Assembly (NCBI RefSeq): GCF_965222285.1 | Contig: NZ_OZ244942.1 | Span: 682,001-746,000, forward strand | Direction: 5' to 3' | Source of the DNA: Tepidicaulis sp002389665 | Lineage (GTDB): Bacteria > Pseudomonadota > Alphaproteobacteria > Parvibaculales > Parvibaculaceae | Length of the DNA stretch: 64,000 nt | Shown: one piece after another, positions 9,104-17,430 of the stretch | How the letters are laid out: every line of letters starts with the position of its first letter | Position numbering within the stretch: position 1 is the stretch's first letter | Position numbers and translations under genes: made by a program | The notes under the pieces: generated by a model | The model's database searches: none | Told to the model about the DNA's origin: nothing | Seen by the model: the letters and a program-made list of their open reading frames with translations, nothing else

Positions 9104-10117
9104 ATGAGCTTTGAGGGATACCGTATCATTGGCGGGCTGGGCTCGCCTTATTCCATGAAAATGCGCGCCATTTTCCGCTACCGGCGCATTCCTCACGTCT
9201 GGATCCAGCAAACTCCCGAAACGCGGGAAGAGACCGCAGGCATCCGCCCGCCCGTCATTCCCATCATCCAATATCCGGACGGCACGTATCACAATGATTC
9301 AACGCCCATGATCTACGATCTGGAAGCGCGCCATGCGGGCCGCTCCGTCGTGCCGGAGGAGGAAGGCCAGGCCTTTCTCGCCCATCTGCTGGAAGACATG
9401 GCCGATGAATGGGCGACGAAAATGATGTTCCATTACCGCTGGTTCCGCGAGCGTGACCAGCGCCAGATGAGCGAATGGCTGGCTTACGATTCGCTGATGG
9501 GTAAGGGGCTCGACGGCATACGCGAATTCGCGGCCCTTTTCCGCGACCGCCAGGTGGGCCGCATGGCGCTTGTCGGCTGCACCGATGCGAACCGGCCTTT
9601 GATCGAGGCGACCTGCACGGAAATTTTCTCTTTGCTGGATGCTCATGTCACTGAGGAAGCGTTTCTTTTCGGCGGGCGGCCCTCGCTTGCCGATTTCAGC
9701 TTCATGGGCCAGTTCTCTCAGCTCGCCGTCGATCCAACCCCGTGCGAGAAGATGCGGGCCGAGGCGCCTTATCTCTTCCGCTGGCTGATGCAGATGGACG
9801 ATTTGAGCGGTTTTGAAGGCGGGCCCTGGCGCGCGCCGGAAAAACGCCTCTCTCATGCGGTGCTCGAATTGCTGCGCATGGCAGGCAGCGTTTATTTCCC
9901 CTTCTTGGAAGCCAATGCCAAGGCGGCGGAAGCGGGCGAGGAAACCTTCCGCTTCGAGGCGCTGGGCATGAGCTACGAGCAGGGCACCTTCCGCTATCAG
10001 GTCAAATGCCTGAGCGAACTGCGCCGGCGCTATGCGGGCCTCAGCGAAGGCACCCGCGAGGTGCTCAAACCAGTGCTGGAGGAAACGGGCTGCCTTGCCC
10101 CGCTCACCCGCGCCTGA
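9104..10117 (+). CDS. Glutathione S-transferase-like protein
   Basis: A 337-residue soluble protein. The first ~80 residues form a thioredoxin-like GST N-domain: GGLGSPYSMKMRAIFRYRRI, then VIPIIQYPDGTYHNDSTPMIYDLE, the usual cis-Pro and substrate/glutathione Ser-Thr loop. An alpha-helical C-domain follows, with an FLFGGRPSLADFSFMGQ motif typical of GST C-domains, and then a ~100-residue extension. Family roles include conjugation or reductive dehalogenation, but the specific substrate is unknown. The chosen ATG follows AGGGAGGGG; the frame is open further upstream but lacks a site. It is divergent from the FGE-like gene and followed 127 bases later by an NMO-like gene, probably separately transcribed. 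Confidence 0.82.
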   Translation: MSFEGYRIIGGLGSPYSMKMRAIFRYRRIPHVWIQQTPETREETAGIRPPVIPIIQYPDGTYHNDSTPMIYDLEARHAGRSVVPEEEGQAFLAHLLEDMADEWATKMMFHYRWFRERDQRQMSEWLAYDSLMGKGLDGIREFAALFRDRQVGRMALVGCTDANRPLIEATCTEIFSLLDAHVTEEAFLFGGRPSLADFSFMGQFSQLAVDPTPCEKMRAEAPYLFRWLMQMDDLSGFEGGPWRAPEKRLSHAVLELLRMAGSVYFPFLEANAKAAEAGEETFRFEALGMSYEQGTFRYQVKCLSELRRRYAGLSEGTREVLKPVLEETGCLAPLTRA

Positions 10118-10244
10118 ACCGCCGTTCAGCCCAAAGAGACGCGCCATGAACACACGGCTGTGAGTATTTGAGCCTTGCCGGGGCCTTCCCCGCGGGCTTA
10201 ACTCCCGCCATCGCTATTCAAAAAACGAAAAGGGGAGGGTTCAG

Positions 10245-11183
10245 ATGAACCGTGTTCTTGCGCATCTGGGAACGAAATATCCGATCATTCAGGCACCCAT
10301 GGGCTGGATCGCCCGCTCGCAGCTTGCCTCCGCCGTTTGCGAGGCGGGCGCGCTCGGGGTGATCGAAACCTCGTCCGGCGAGACCGAGGCCTGCAAGGCC
10401 GAGATCGAGAAGATGAAGGAGCTGACGGACAAGCCCTTCGGCGTCAATCTGCCGATCCTTTTTCTCAAAGACCGCGCGATGCTGGATTATGTCTGCAATT
10501 CCGGCATCAAATTCGTCACGACCTCGGCCGGCAGCCCGGCAAAGTTCGTCGGTCCGCTGAAGGAGGCCGGCATCACCGTCTATCACGCGGTGCCGACGGT
10601 CGAGGCGGCAGTGAAATGCGCCGAGGCCGGTGTCGACGGGCTCGTTGTGGAAGGGGCCGAAGGCGGCGGCTTCAAGAACCCGGAAGAAGTCTCGACGCTT
10701 GTCCTTTTGCAGGCGGTGCGCCGCGCCGTCGATCTGCCGCTTGTCGCAGCGGGGGGTATTTGCGACGGCAAAGGCATGGCAGCGGCCTTCGCGCTTGGTG
10801 CAGAAGCGGTACAAATGGGCACGCGGTTCGTCAGCGCGGCGGAAAGCCCGGTGCATGAGAACTACAAGAATGCCATCGTCGATGCGGCAACGACCGGCAC
10901 GTATGTCCTGAACAAAAAAGCAAGCCCCTGCATCCGCGCATTGAAGACTGAAAACACCGCCAAGATCTACGAAGAAGGGCTGATGCCGCCCGATACGTTC
11001 GCGCGCATTCTCGATCTTTATTTCGGCGGGGATATGGAGGCGAGCGTCGGCCTTGCCGGGCAGACATCCGGCCTCATCGACAGCGTGAAGCCCGCCCGCC
11101 AGATCATCGAGGAAACGGTGTCGGAGTTTTTCGAAATCACCGGCCGTCTCGGTCAGTGCGCTTCGGCGAAAGCCTTCGGCTAG
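10245..11183 (+). CDS. Nitronate monooxygenase / FabK-like FMN TIM-barrel protein
   Basis: A 312-residue FMN-dependent TIM barrel. The start IIQAPMGWIARSQLASAV, the phosphate-binding AAGGICDGKGMAAAFALGA and the GTRFVSAAES motif place it in the NMO/FabK/2-nitropropane dioxygenase family. In NMO and FabK the segment after strand 5 normally reads EGxExGGH, with a catalytic His; here it reads VEGAEGGGFKN, with Phe in place of His, so a different redox chemistry (for example quinone or enoyl reduction) is possible. The ribosome site AAAAGGGGAGGG is strong. It lies between a GST and a convergent TetR gene whose 3' end overlaps by 4 bases. The family assignment is firm; the substrate is not. Confidence 0.82.
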   Translation: MNRVLAHLGTKYPIIQAPMGWIARSQLASAVCEAGALGVIETSSGETEACKAEIEKMKELTDKPFGVNLPILFLKDRAMLDYVCNSGIKFVTTSAGSPAKFVGPLKEAGITVYHAVPTVEAAVKCAEAGVDGLVVEGAEGGGFKNPEEVSTLVLLQAVRRAVDLPLVAAGGICDGKGMAAAFALGAEAVQMGTRFVSAAESPVHENYKNAIVDAATTGTYVLNKKASPCIRALKTENTAKIYEEGLMPPDTFARILDLYFGGDMEASVGLAGQTSGLIDSVKPARQIIEETVSEFFEITGRLGQCASAKAFG

Positions 11184-11809
11184 GCCGTATCGCTCCGCAG
11201 ACCGTCAAGCACCGCACGCACTGCCTGGTGCTTGACGGTCTGCGCATCGCCCCAGGGATATTCGGGAATGGTGATGAGGTTGAGCGCCACACCCTGGAGC
11301 ATGCAGAACAGCACATTGTGAACGTCTTCGGCAGGCCGCGCAGGCAGGCGGCCTGCTTTCTGATCTTCCTCGATCAGCGTGCGCAAAATGTCGAAGCCGC
11401 GCAGCGCCTGTGACGTTTCCACGAAATAGCGGTCGCCCTCGCCCTGCAATTTATCCTCAATCAGAAAGATCGCGCGGTAATCATCCGCATGGGCAAGCCA
11501 GAAATCGACAAAGCCGAGCGAGACCGCCTCGAGCTTTTCTTCCGGTGCTGCGCCGCCCGCGCAAGCGGCCAGATGCGCGCCCAGCGCCTGGAAAGTTTCT
11601 TCCCAGATGTGGCGCAGGAGCGCCCGCTTGCTGGCAAAGAGCGTGTAAAGCGCGGCGGGCGAGCAGCCGGCCAGCTCGGCGATCTTGCGCATGGAAACGC
11701 CGCCATAGCCTTCACGGGCAAAAAGCCCGCGTGCCGCCTCGATCACCCGCTGCCGGTCGGCGGCCAGCGCGTCGCTCGGGCGCTTCGGGCGCCCCCTCCC
11801 TGGCTTCAT
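11180..11809 (-). CDS. TetR/AcrR family transcriptional regulator
   Basis: A 209-residue regulator. An N-terminal helix-turn-helix lies at about residues 20-65 (QRVIEAARGLFAREGYGGVS, then MRKIAELAGCSPAALYTLFASKRAL), followed by a helical ligand-binding and dimerisation domain of the TetR_C-WHG-like type. I chose the ATG at 11809 because the basic tail KPGRGRPKRP just before the HTH is typical of TetR proteins; a longer open frame exists upstream but runs into the promoter region. It is divergent from the flavin amine oxidase, and a 14-base palindrome lies between them (11861-11874). By the usual TetR logic it represses itself and the oxidase until an unknown ligand binds. Confidence 0.85.
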   Translation of the reverse strand: MKPGRGRPKRPSDALAADRQRVIEAARGLFAREGYGGVSMRKIAELAGCSPAALYTLFASKRALLRHIWEETFQALGAHLAACAGGAAPEEKLEAVSLGFVDFWLAHADDYRAIFLIEDKLQGEGDRYFVETSQALRGFDILRTLIEEDQKAGRLPARPAEDVHNVLFCMLQGVALNLITIPEYPWGDAQTVKHQAVRAVLDGLRSDTA

Positions 11810-11860
11810 TTGGCCCGATTTTGCCTCAGTTGCCGCCACGTCAGATTTTCCTTGATTTAA

Positions 11861-11874
11861 ATAAACGCGTTCAT
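11861..11874. promoter_or_regulatory. Candidate TetR operator palindrome
   Basis: The sequence ATAAACGCGTTCAT is symmetric at 12 of 14 positions (core AACGCGTT). It lies in the 112-base gap between the divergent TetR and amine oxidase genes, 48 bases before the oxidase start. Position and size suit a TetR-family operator. The assignment is inferred from symmetry only. Confidence 0.45.
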
Positions 11875-11921
11875 AAAAATACCGGTAACGAGACCCGAAC
11901 GCAAAGAAAAAGGATGCCGGC

Positions 11922-13283
11922 ATGAGCGTGGAAAGCGGCGCGAAAGTGGATGTCATTATCGTGGGTGCCGGCCTTGCCGGGCTGAAAGCGGCAAGGGAGC
12001 TGCAGGCTGCCGGCAAGTCCTTCGTTATTTTGGAAGCGCGCGACCGGGTGGGCGGGCGTTCCAAGCCTGGTGAGATTGCCGGCCAGCCGATCGACCTTGG
12101 CGGCCAATGGGTCGGCCCTCAGCAAAAGCTGCTTTTGAAAGAAGCCGCCGAGCTCGGCGTCGAGACTTATCCGCAATATGTCAAAGGCAAGAGCCTTGTC
12201 GGCATGGACGGCAAGGTGGAGGCTTATGCAGGCTCCGTTCCCAAACTGCCGCTCTTTGCGCTGCTCGAACTTGCGCGCATCGAAAAGCGCTGGGGCAGGG
12301 AGGCGGCTGCCCTGCCGCCCGGTGCGCCCTGGGAAGCGCCGCGGGCCCATGAATGGGACAGCCAGACGCTCGAAACCTGGATCCGCAAAAACATCCGCAC
12401 CCATGGTGCTCAGGAATTCGCCCGCATCGTGGCGCGGGCCGTCTTCTGCGCCGAGCCCAATCAGCTCTCCTATCTCTTCTTCCTTGAATATCTGCGCCAG
12501 GGCCATGGGCTGGAAGTGCTGATCGGCACGGAAGGCGGCGCCCAGGAAGCTAAGTTCCGCGGCGGCGCCTGGCAGGTGCCGAAGCGCATGGCCGACCGGC
12601 TTGAGGACCGCATCGTTTACGAAGCGCCCGTGCGCGCCATCGAGCAGGATGAAAGCGGCATTAAGGCCCATACGGATAAAGGCAGCTTTGAAGGGGCCTT
12701 CCTCATTATGGCCGCTCCGCCGGTTCTGGCCGGGCGCATTCAGTACAACGCCCCGCTGCCCGCCAAGCGCGACGCGCTTCTTCAGCGCATGCCCATGGGC
12801 TCGGTCATCAAGATTCATGTCGCCTATGAAAAGCCCTTTTGGCGCGCGCGCGGCCTTAGCGGGTCGGTTGCCAGCAACGACCGTATGTTCAATGTCGTCT
12901 TCGACCAGAGCCCGGAGGATGAAAGCCTTGGCATTCTTGTCGGCTTCATGGACGGGGATCATGCGGTGGAAATGAGCCAGCGGGGCGACAATGCCCGCCG
13001 CGAGCAGGCGATTACGGACCTCGTGCATTATTTCGGCAAGGAGGCGGGCGATCCCATTGCCTATATCGACCAGGACTGGACGGCGGAAGAATGGAGTCGG
13101 GGCTGCTATGTCGCCCACATGGCGCCGGGCGTCATGACGGTCTTCGGCGATATCATCCGCGAGCCTGCCGGGCGCATCCATTGGGCGGGCACGGAAACGG
13201 CAACCGAATGGGCGGGTTATCTCGATGGCGCTCTGCAATCGGGCATCCGGGCGGCGGGCGAGGTGAAGGCAAGGCTGGGTTAA
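11922..13283 (+). CDS. Flavin monoamine oxidase family protein
   Basis: A 453-residue FAD enzyme. A Rossmann dinucleotide motif VDVIIVGAGLAGLKAAREL at about residue 9, the EARDRVGGRS signature near 40, the GGQWVGPQQ flavin-contact segment, and the C-terminal HWAGTETATEWAGYLDGALQSG motif are those of the MAO/polyamine oxidase family. The enzyme should oxidise an amine to an imine, giving hydrogen peroxide. The natural substrate cannot be read, but speD-speE (polyamine synthesis) lies downstream on the same strand, so a polyamine or its derivative is worth testing. The ribosome site is AAGGATG. Expression is probably controlled by the divergent TetR. Confidence 0.87.
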   Translation: MSVESGAKVDVIIVGAGLAGLKAARELQAAGKSFVILEARDRVGGRSKPGEIAGQPIDLGGQWVGPQQKLLLKEAAELGVETYPQYVKGKSLVGMDGKVEAYAGSVPKLPLFALLELARIEKRWGREAAALPPGAPWEAPRAHEWDSQTLETWIRKNIRTHGAQEFARIVARAVFCAEPNQLSYLFFLEYLRQGHGLEVLIGTEGGAQEAKFRGGAWQVPKRMADRLEDRIVYEAPVRAIEQDESGIKAHTDKGSFEGAFLIMAAPPVLAGRIQYNAPLPAKRDALLQRMPMGSVIKIHVAYEKPFWRARGLSGSVASNDRMFNVVFDQSPEDESLGILVGFMDGDHAVEMSQRGDNARREQAITDLVHYFGKEAGDPIAYIDQDWTAEEWSRGCYVAHMAPGVMTVFGDIIREPAGRIHWAGTETATEWAGYLDGALQSGIRAAGEVKARLG

Positions 13284-13373
13284 CCGTCGCCCCGTCGCCC
13301 CGTCACCAAGTGTTGCCGACCGGCATTCACGGCAAAAACTTGCCCCTCGGGCCCCTCATTTGCAGAACGGCAA

Positions 13374-13402
13374 TTGACACAGGCTGCGCGGGGTCTTAAA
13401 CG
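13374..13402 (+). promoter_or_regulatory. Candidate promoter of speD-speE
   Basis: A perfect -35 box TTGACA (13374-13379) is separated by 17 bases from a -10-like TAAACG (13397-13402; TTAAAC is one base upstream). It would start RNA near 13409, about 310 bases before the speD start codon. No other comparably good pair is visible nearer to speD. Confidence 0.5.
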
Positions 13403-13520
13403 TCCCCCCGAACGCAATCGCACGTGCCCCTTGCCGCTATCGGTTACGTAACGACGTACGCGTCTCACTCAGCAATTTCTGGTTCCGCACAGGCGGGCTG
13501 GGTTCCGAGGGAGAATGCAT

Positions 13521-13547
13521 ATGCTTTATTTGAACGGTAGGGGCTAA
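13521..13547 (+). CDS. Putative 8-residue leader peptide upstream of speD
   Basis: A GAGGGAG ribosome site (13507-13512) sits eight bases before ATG CTT TAT TTG AAC GGT AGG GGC TAA, encoding MLYLNGRG. An in-frame ATG two codons upstream would give MHMLYLNGRG. The stop codon falls inside the first arm of the inverted repeats, so a translating ribosome would decide which hairpin forms. Polyamine genes elsewhere are controlled by leader peptides (speFL in enterobacteria, uORFs of AdoMetDC in eukaryotes); a relation here is my inference. The peptide is too short for any homology argument. Confidence 0.35.
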   Translation: MLYLNGRG

Positions 13548-13577
13548 CGCCCCCGATTACGCCGCTAAAGCCCCTAC
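13537..13577 (+). promoter_or_regulatory. Mutually exclusive hairpins in the speD leader
   Basis: GTAGGGGCT (13537-13545) can pair perfectly with AGCCCCTAC (13569-13577), a 9-bp stem with a 23-base loop. The same first arm can instead fold locally as GGGGC-TAAC-GCCCC (13540-13553). The two folds share bases and exclude each other, as in attenuators and riboswitches. No U-tract follows, so a simple intrinsic terminator is unlikely; a translational or Rho-dependent effect is more plausible. Confidence 0.5.
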
Positions 13578-13717
13578 ACCTTCATGGAAAAGGGCGCACG
13601 TGACGCGGAGCGCACGCGAACGGCAAGCAAATCACCTTAATCGTGAATTTACGGCGGTCCCGACCGTGGTCCTTTGGCCCGGCGGCCCCGCGTCATCTAC
13701 TGGTTGTGGAGAAGCCC

Positions 13718-14218
13718 ATGTCTTTGAACAATGGCCTCTTCCAATTGGGGATCGACTTGCAGCGTGGCTCAAGCAACACCCAAGCGGAAGTAATCGAATT
13801 CAAACCCTCTGTCGCCGAAGCCCCGCTTCAGGATGAAGAGCGCAAGGATTTTTTCATCGAGCGCGACGGCGAACGCTTCGCCGGCACGCATCTGATCATC
13901 GAGCTGGTGGGGGCGAAGTTCCTCGACAGTCTCGAAAAGATCGAAGCGGCGATGCGCGAATGCGTGGAGCGGGCAGGGGCGACGCTGCTGCATATCCACC
14001 TGCATCATTTCACGCCGAATGGCGGCGTCTCCGGCGTGGCAGTGCTGGCCGAAAGTCACATCTCCATCCACACCTGGCCGGAAGCGGACTATGCCGCGCT
14101 GGACGTTTTCATGTGCGGCGATGCACGTCCGCATGAATGTGTCGAGGTGCTGCGCACGCATTTTGCCCCCTCCGATGTGGTGGTGGATGAACTGCGGCGC
14201 GGTAAGGGTCTGGTCTGA
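13718..14218 (+). CDS. speD: S-adenosylmethionine decarboxylase proenzyme
   Basis: A 166-residue bacterial (class 1B-like) AdoMet decarboxylase. The self-processing site lies in LAESHISIHTWPE, where Ser113 becomes the pyruvoyl group after cleavage of the Glu-Ser bond; the following His, the Cys in FMCGD and the preceding HIHLHHF strand are also family residues. The product makes decarboxylated AdoMet, the aminopropyl donor for spermidine, in the cytoplasm. A 50-residue N-terminal extension before the FAGTHLIIEL strand is longer than in minimal SpeD proteins. The ATG at 13718 with GGAGAAG upstream was chosen over an upstream GTG. speE begins 15 bases after its stop, so the two form an operon. 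Confidence 0.93.
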   Translation: MSLNNGLFQLGIDLQRGSSNTQAEVIEFKPSVAEAPLQDEERKDFFIERDGERFAGTHLIIELVGAKFLDSLEKIEAAMRECVERAGATLLHIHLHHFTPNGGVSGVAVLAESHISIHTWPEADYAALDVFMCGDARPHECVEVLRTHFAPSDVVVDELRRGKGLV

Positions 14219-14233
14219 GCCGGAGGGCGGTTC

Positions 14234-15088
14234 ATGAGCGATGAACGCTGGGTAACAGAAAATCTCCATGATGGGGTGCGCACGGGCTTTCGCGCCGACA
14301 AGGTGCTTTTCGAAGAAGGCACCGGCCACCAGCATCTGGTGATTTTCGAGAACGCGAAGTTCGGCCGGATGATGTCGCTCGACGGCATCACCCAAGTCAC
14401 CGAGCGGGACGAGTTCGTCTATCATGAAATGATGAGCCATGTGCCGATCCTGGCTCATGGCGCGGCGCGCAAAGTGCTGATCATCGGCGGCGGCGACGGC
14501 GGCGTGCTGCGCGAGGTTCTGCGGCACAAGGGCGTCGAGAAAGTGACGATGGTCGAAATCGACCGTTCCGTGGTCGATATGTGCGTGGAGCACCTTCCGA
14601 TGATTTCGGCGGGCGCGTTCGATGATCCGCGCACCAATCTCGTCATTGCGGACGGAGCGGCTTTCGCGGCAAATCCCGATGACCGCTATGACGTCATGAT
14701 CGTGGATTCGACCGATCCGGTCGGCCCCGGCGCGGTGCTTTTCAGCCCTGAGTTTTACGCCAATGCCAAGAACTGCCTGAGCGAAGGCGGCGTCATCGTC
14801 ACGCAGAACGGCGTTCCCTTCGTGCAGGGCGATGAGCTGCAAGGCACGATGGGCGAGTTTAAAAAGCTCTTCCGCTCCTATGGCTGCTACCTCGCCACCA
14901 TCCCGACCTACGTTCTGGGCTCCATGGCGCTTGGTTGGGGGAGCGATAATTCCGAGCTATTGAACGTGCCGCTTGAGGTGCTGGAAGAACGGTTTGCCGC
15001 GCTTGAGGGTGAGACGAAATATTACGCGCCGGATGTGCATAAGGCGGCCTTTGCCTTGCCGCCTTATGTGAAGAAATTCGTCGTTTGA
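14234..15088 (+). CDS. speE: Polyamine aminopropyltransferase (spermidine synthase)
   Basis: A 284-residue Rossmann-fold aminopropyltransferase. The AdoMet-binding segment VLIIGGGDGGVLREVLRH, the acidic strand end MVEIDRSVVDM, and the catalytic loop MIVDSTDPVGPG with its Asp are all present, as is the QNGVPF strand. It transfers the aminopropyl group from decarboxylated AdoMet, made by the upstream SpeD, to putrescine to give spermidine. The start ATG follows GGAGGGCGG. It is the second gene of a speD-speE operon and ends 7 bases from the convergent RraA-like gene. Confidence 0.94.
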   Translation: MSDERWVTENLHDGVRTGFRADKVLFEEGTGHQHLVIFENAKFGRMMSLDGITQVTERDEFVYHEMMSHVPILAHGAARKVLIIGGGDGGVLREVLRHKGVEKVTMVEIDRSVVDMCVEHLPMISAGAFDDPRTNLVIADGAAFAANPDDRYDVMIVDSTDPVGPGAVLFSPEFYANAKNCLSEGGVIVTQNGVPFVQGDELQGTMGEFKKLFRSYGCYLATIPTYVLGSMALGWGSDNSELLNVPLEVLEERFAALEGETKYYAPDVHKAAFALPPYVKKFVV

Positions 15089-15095
15089 TATTTGC

Positions 15096-15599
15096 TCAAG
15101 CCGGCAGGGAAAGTTCCTTGGCGGCGACGATGATCCCGTCCCGGTCCGCGTAAAGATAATCGCCGGGCGAAATCGTCACGCCCGCAAATGTTACCGGCAC
15201 ATCGAAATCCCCAAGCCCGCGCTTGACGCTTTTCTTCGGGTGGGCGCCCAAGGCTTTAACGCCGACGGCTTCCGCCTCAAGCTCGCCCCGGTCGCGCACG
15301 CAGCCATTGACCACCACACCCGCCCAGCCGTTCTTTGCGGCAAGCTGGGCAAGATTGCCGCCGAAAAGGGCGCAGCGTTTGGAGCCGCCCCCGTCGACCA
15401 CGAGCACCCGGCCCGCGCCTTCGCTTTCCACGGCCTCGCGCACTTTCGTATTGTCCTCGAAGGTGGCGAGCGTCACCACCGGCCCGTGAAAGACGCCCTT
15501 GCCGCCGAAATCGGAAAAGACCGGATCCAGATGGCGCAGCCCTGCGTCCGGGGCGTCGGCATAAGCGTCGGAGAGATCCGTGGTTGCAAAGTCGGTCAT
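15096..15599 (-). CDS. RraA-like / 4-hydroxy-4-methyl-2-oxoglutarate aldolase family protein
   Basis: A 167-residue protein of the RraA fold. The motif from VVDGGGSKRCALFGGNLAQL to GWAGVVVNGCVRDRGEL carries the Gly, Arg and Asp residues that bind substrate and metal in the HMG/CHA aldolases and are also kept in the RNase E inhibitor RraA. The length is right for RraA. The two roles, ribonuclease E regulation and class II pyruvate aldolase, cannot be told apart from sequence; in alphaproteobacteria either annotation is used. It is a single gene, convergent with speE, and divergent from the Baeyer-Villiger monooxygenase with 284 bases between the starts. Confidence 0.85.
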   Translation of the reverse strand: MTDFATTDLSDAYADAPDAGLRHLDPVFSDFGGKGVFHGPVVTLATFEDNTKVREAVESEGAGRVLVVDGGGSKRCALFGGNLAQLAAKNGWAGVVVNGCVRDRGELEAEAVGVKALGAHPKKSVKRGLGDFDVPVTFAGVTISPGDYLYADRDGIIVAAKELSLPA

Positions 15600-15883
15600 T
15601 CGCGGGCCTCGTTTCTATGTGTATCGCTCTAAAATATTTCCCGATAAATAGCAGCCACGCTCCCTTTTGTCCTGCCAAAGACGGGGGGAGAAACTAAGAA
15701 GCGGCGGATGACGCGGCGTCCGCGCGGCGGGCCGCATCGCCTTAACGCCGTTCTAGGGTGACATGTCGCGCCCTCTCCATCTTGGCCGTGAAACGCGTTA
15801 AACTGGGCTCAGGGAATTGGAACCGTTTGGGGAGAGACGGCGCCAGGCTGCCGCCGAAAACCCCAAGCAGAGGAGGACTTGGA

Positions 15884-17407
15884 ATGGCTATGACCGAAGC
15901 CCGTGAAAAGCAGCGCTCCGTCGCCATTATCGGCGCGGGCATGTCCGGCATTTGTACGGCGATCAAGCTGAAGGAAGCCGGGATTACCGATTTCACGATC
16001 TATGAAAAAGCATCAGAGATCGGCGGCACCTGGCGCGAGAACACCTATCCCGGCTGTTCCTGCGACGTGCCGCTGCATATGTATCAATTCTCTTTCGACA
16101 TGCGGCCCGACTGGGAGCGCAAATTCGTCTTCTCCGCCGACATCAAGGCTTACCTTGAAAGCGTCGTCGACAAATACGGGCTGCGGAACCATATCCGGTT
16201 CAACTCCGAGATCGAGTCCTGCCGCTTCGATGAACGCTCCGGGCGCTGGCATATCGGCTGCGCCGACGGCAGCGCCCATGAAGCCGATGTCGTTGCGGCG
16301 GGCACCGGCCAATTGCACCGCCCGCGCTGGCCGGGCATCAAGGGCGAGGAAAGTTTTGAAGGCGCGCATTGGCACTCGGCCGAGTGGAACCACGAGTATG
16401 ATTTGAAAGGCAAACGCGTCGCCGTCATTGGCAATGGCGCCAGCGCCATTCAATTCGTGCCGGAAGTGGCGAAAGAGGCGGGCGAGGTCACGATCTTCCA
16501 GCGTTCGGCAAGCTGGGTGTTGCCCCGCCCGCAGCGCGAATTCTATGGTTGGGAGCGCGCGCTCTATAAAACCTTCCCCTGGCTCATCAATGTGCAGCGC
16601 TGGAAGATTTACTGGTTCGGCGAGCTGCTCTTCCGTGCCTTCCACACGTCCGGCGACAAGATCAAGGACATGGCCATCGAGGAGATGGAACTTTACGTCT
16701 CCGACCCGGAAAAGAAGGCCAAGCTGACGCCGGATTATGAGCCGGGCTGCAAGCGCGTGCTCTTTGCCAATGACTGGTGGCCGGCCATGGGCAAGGATCA
16801 CCTCCATGTCATCACCGAAGGGATCGAGGAAATCTGCCCCACAGGCGTTAAAACGAAAGACGGCACGCTGCACGAAGTCGATGCGATCATTTACGGCACC
16901 GGTTTCGACACGACGAATTTCCTAGGCCCCATGGACGTGACGGGCCTTGCCGGGCGCGAGCTGAAGAAAGAATGGAAAGACGGTGCGGAAGCCCATTACG
17001 GGATGACGGTGACGGGTTTTCCGAATTTCTTCCTGCTTTACGGGCCGAACACCAATCTCGGCCACAACTCGATTATCTTCATGATCGAATGCCAGGCAAA
17101 TTACATCCGCCAATGTGTGGAGAAGCTGCGCGATGACGACCTTCTTTATATGGATGTGAAGCCGGAAGCTCAGGCGCGCTGGAACGAGAAGGTGCAAAGC
17201 GACAATGCCAATTCCGTTTTCGCGAGCGGCTGCACGAGCTGGTATAAGACGGATGCGGGCAAAGTGACCAATAACTGGGCGAATTACACGTTCAAATATT
17301 GGTGGTGGACCCGCCGGCCTGATTTTGCCGACTTCACGCTGCGCGGACGGCCGGGCAAAGAGGAAGGCGGGCGCGAACCCGCGGGCCGCACCGTCGCCGC
17401 CCAATAG
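15884..17407 (+). CDS. Flavin-dependent monooxygenase, Baeyer-Villiger type
   Basis: A 507-residue class B flavoprotein monooxygenase. Two Rossmann motifs are visible: AIIGAGMSGICTAIKL near residue 13 for FAD and VAVIGNGASAIQFVPEV near 180 for NADPH. The fingerprint FEGAHWHSAEW (158-168) fits FxGxxxHxxxW, ending with Asn rather than the usual Pro/Asp. The enzyme should insert an oxygen atom into ketones or oxidise soft heteroatoms, with NADPH and O2. AGGAGG lies seven bases before the chosen ATG; a longer open frame upstream is not family-like. Many such genes occur in alkane- and steroid-degrading bacteria; no pathway partner is adjacent. A strong terminator follows. Confidence 0.88.
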   Translation: MAMTEAREKQRSVAIIGAGMSGICTAIKLKEAGITDFTIYEKASEIGGTWRENTYPGCSCDVPLHMYQFSFDMRPDWERKFVFSADIKAYLESVVDKYGLRNHIRFNSEIESCRFDERSGRWHIGCADGSAHEADVVAAGTGQLHRPRWPGIKGEESFEGAHWHSAEWNHEYDLKGKRVAVIGNGASAIQFVPEVAKEAGEVTIFQRSASWVLPRPQREFYGWERALYKTFPWLINVQRWKIYWFGELLFRAFHTSGDKIKDMAIEEMELYVSDPEKKAKLTPDYEPGCKRVLFANDWWPAMGKDHLHVITEGIEEICPTGVKTKDGTLHEVDAIIYGTGFDTTNFLGPMDVTGLAGRELKKEWKDGAEAHYGMTVTGFPNFFLLYGPNTNLGHNSIIFMIECQANYIRQCVEKLRDDDLLYMDVKPEAQARWNEKVQSDNANSVFASGCTSWYKTDAGKVTNNWANYTFKYWWWTRRPDFADFTLRGRPGKEEGGREPAGRTVAAQ

Positions 17408-17430
17408 GTTTGGCCGGATAGGCAAAAGAA

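Larger units (their letters stand above)
13284..13717 (+). other. Gene-free region with promoter and structured leader of speDE
   Basis: These 434 bases carry no convincing gene of normal size. They begin with short GTCGCCCC-like tandem units (13289-13310), then a sigma-70-like promoter (13374-13402), a 10-base palindrome GTTACGTAAC (13443-13452), a tiny reading frame with its own ribosome site (13507-13547), two overlapping inverted repeats (13537-13577), and finally the speD ribosome site. If the promoter is right, the speD mRNA has a leader of ~310 nucleotides, unusually long for a bacterial gene. Confidence 0.6.

Noticed and set aside
13718..14218. Starting speD at the GTG at 13643
   Set aside because: The extra 25 residues are Arg/Pro-rich and not family-like, and GGAGAAG precedes the ATG at 13718.
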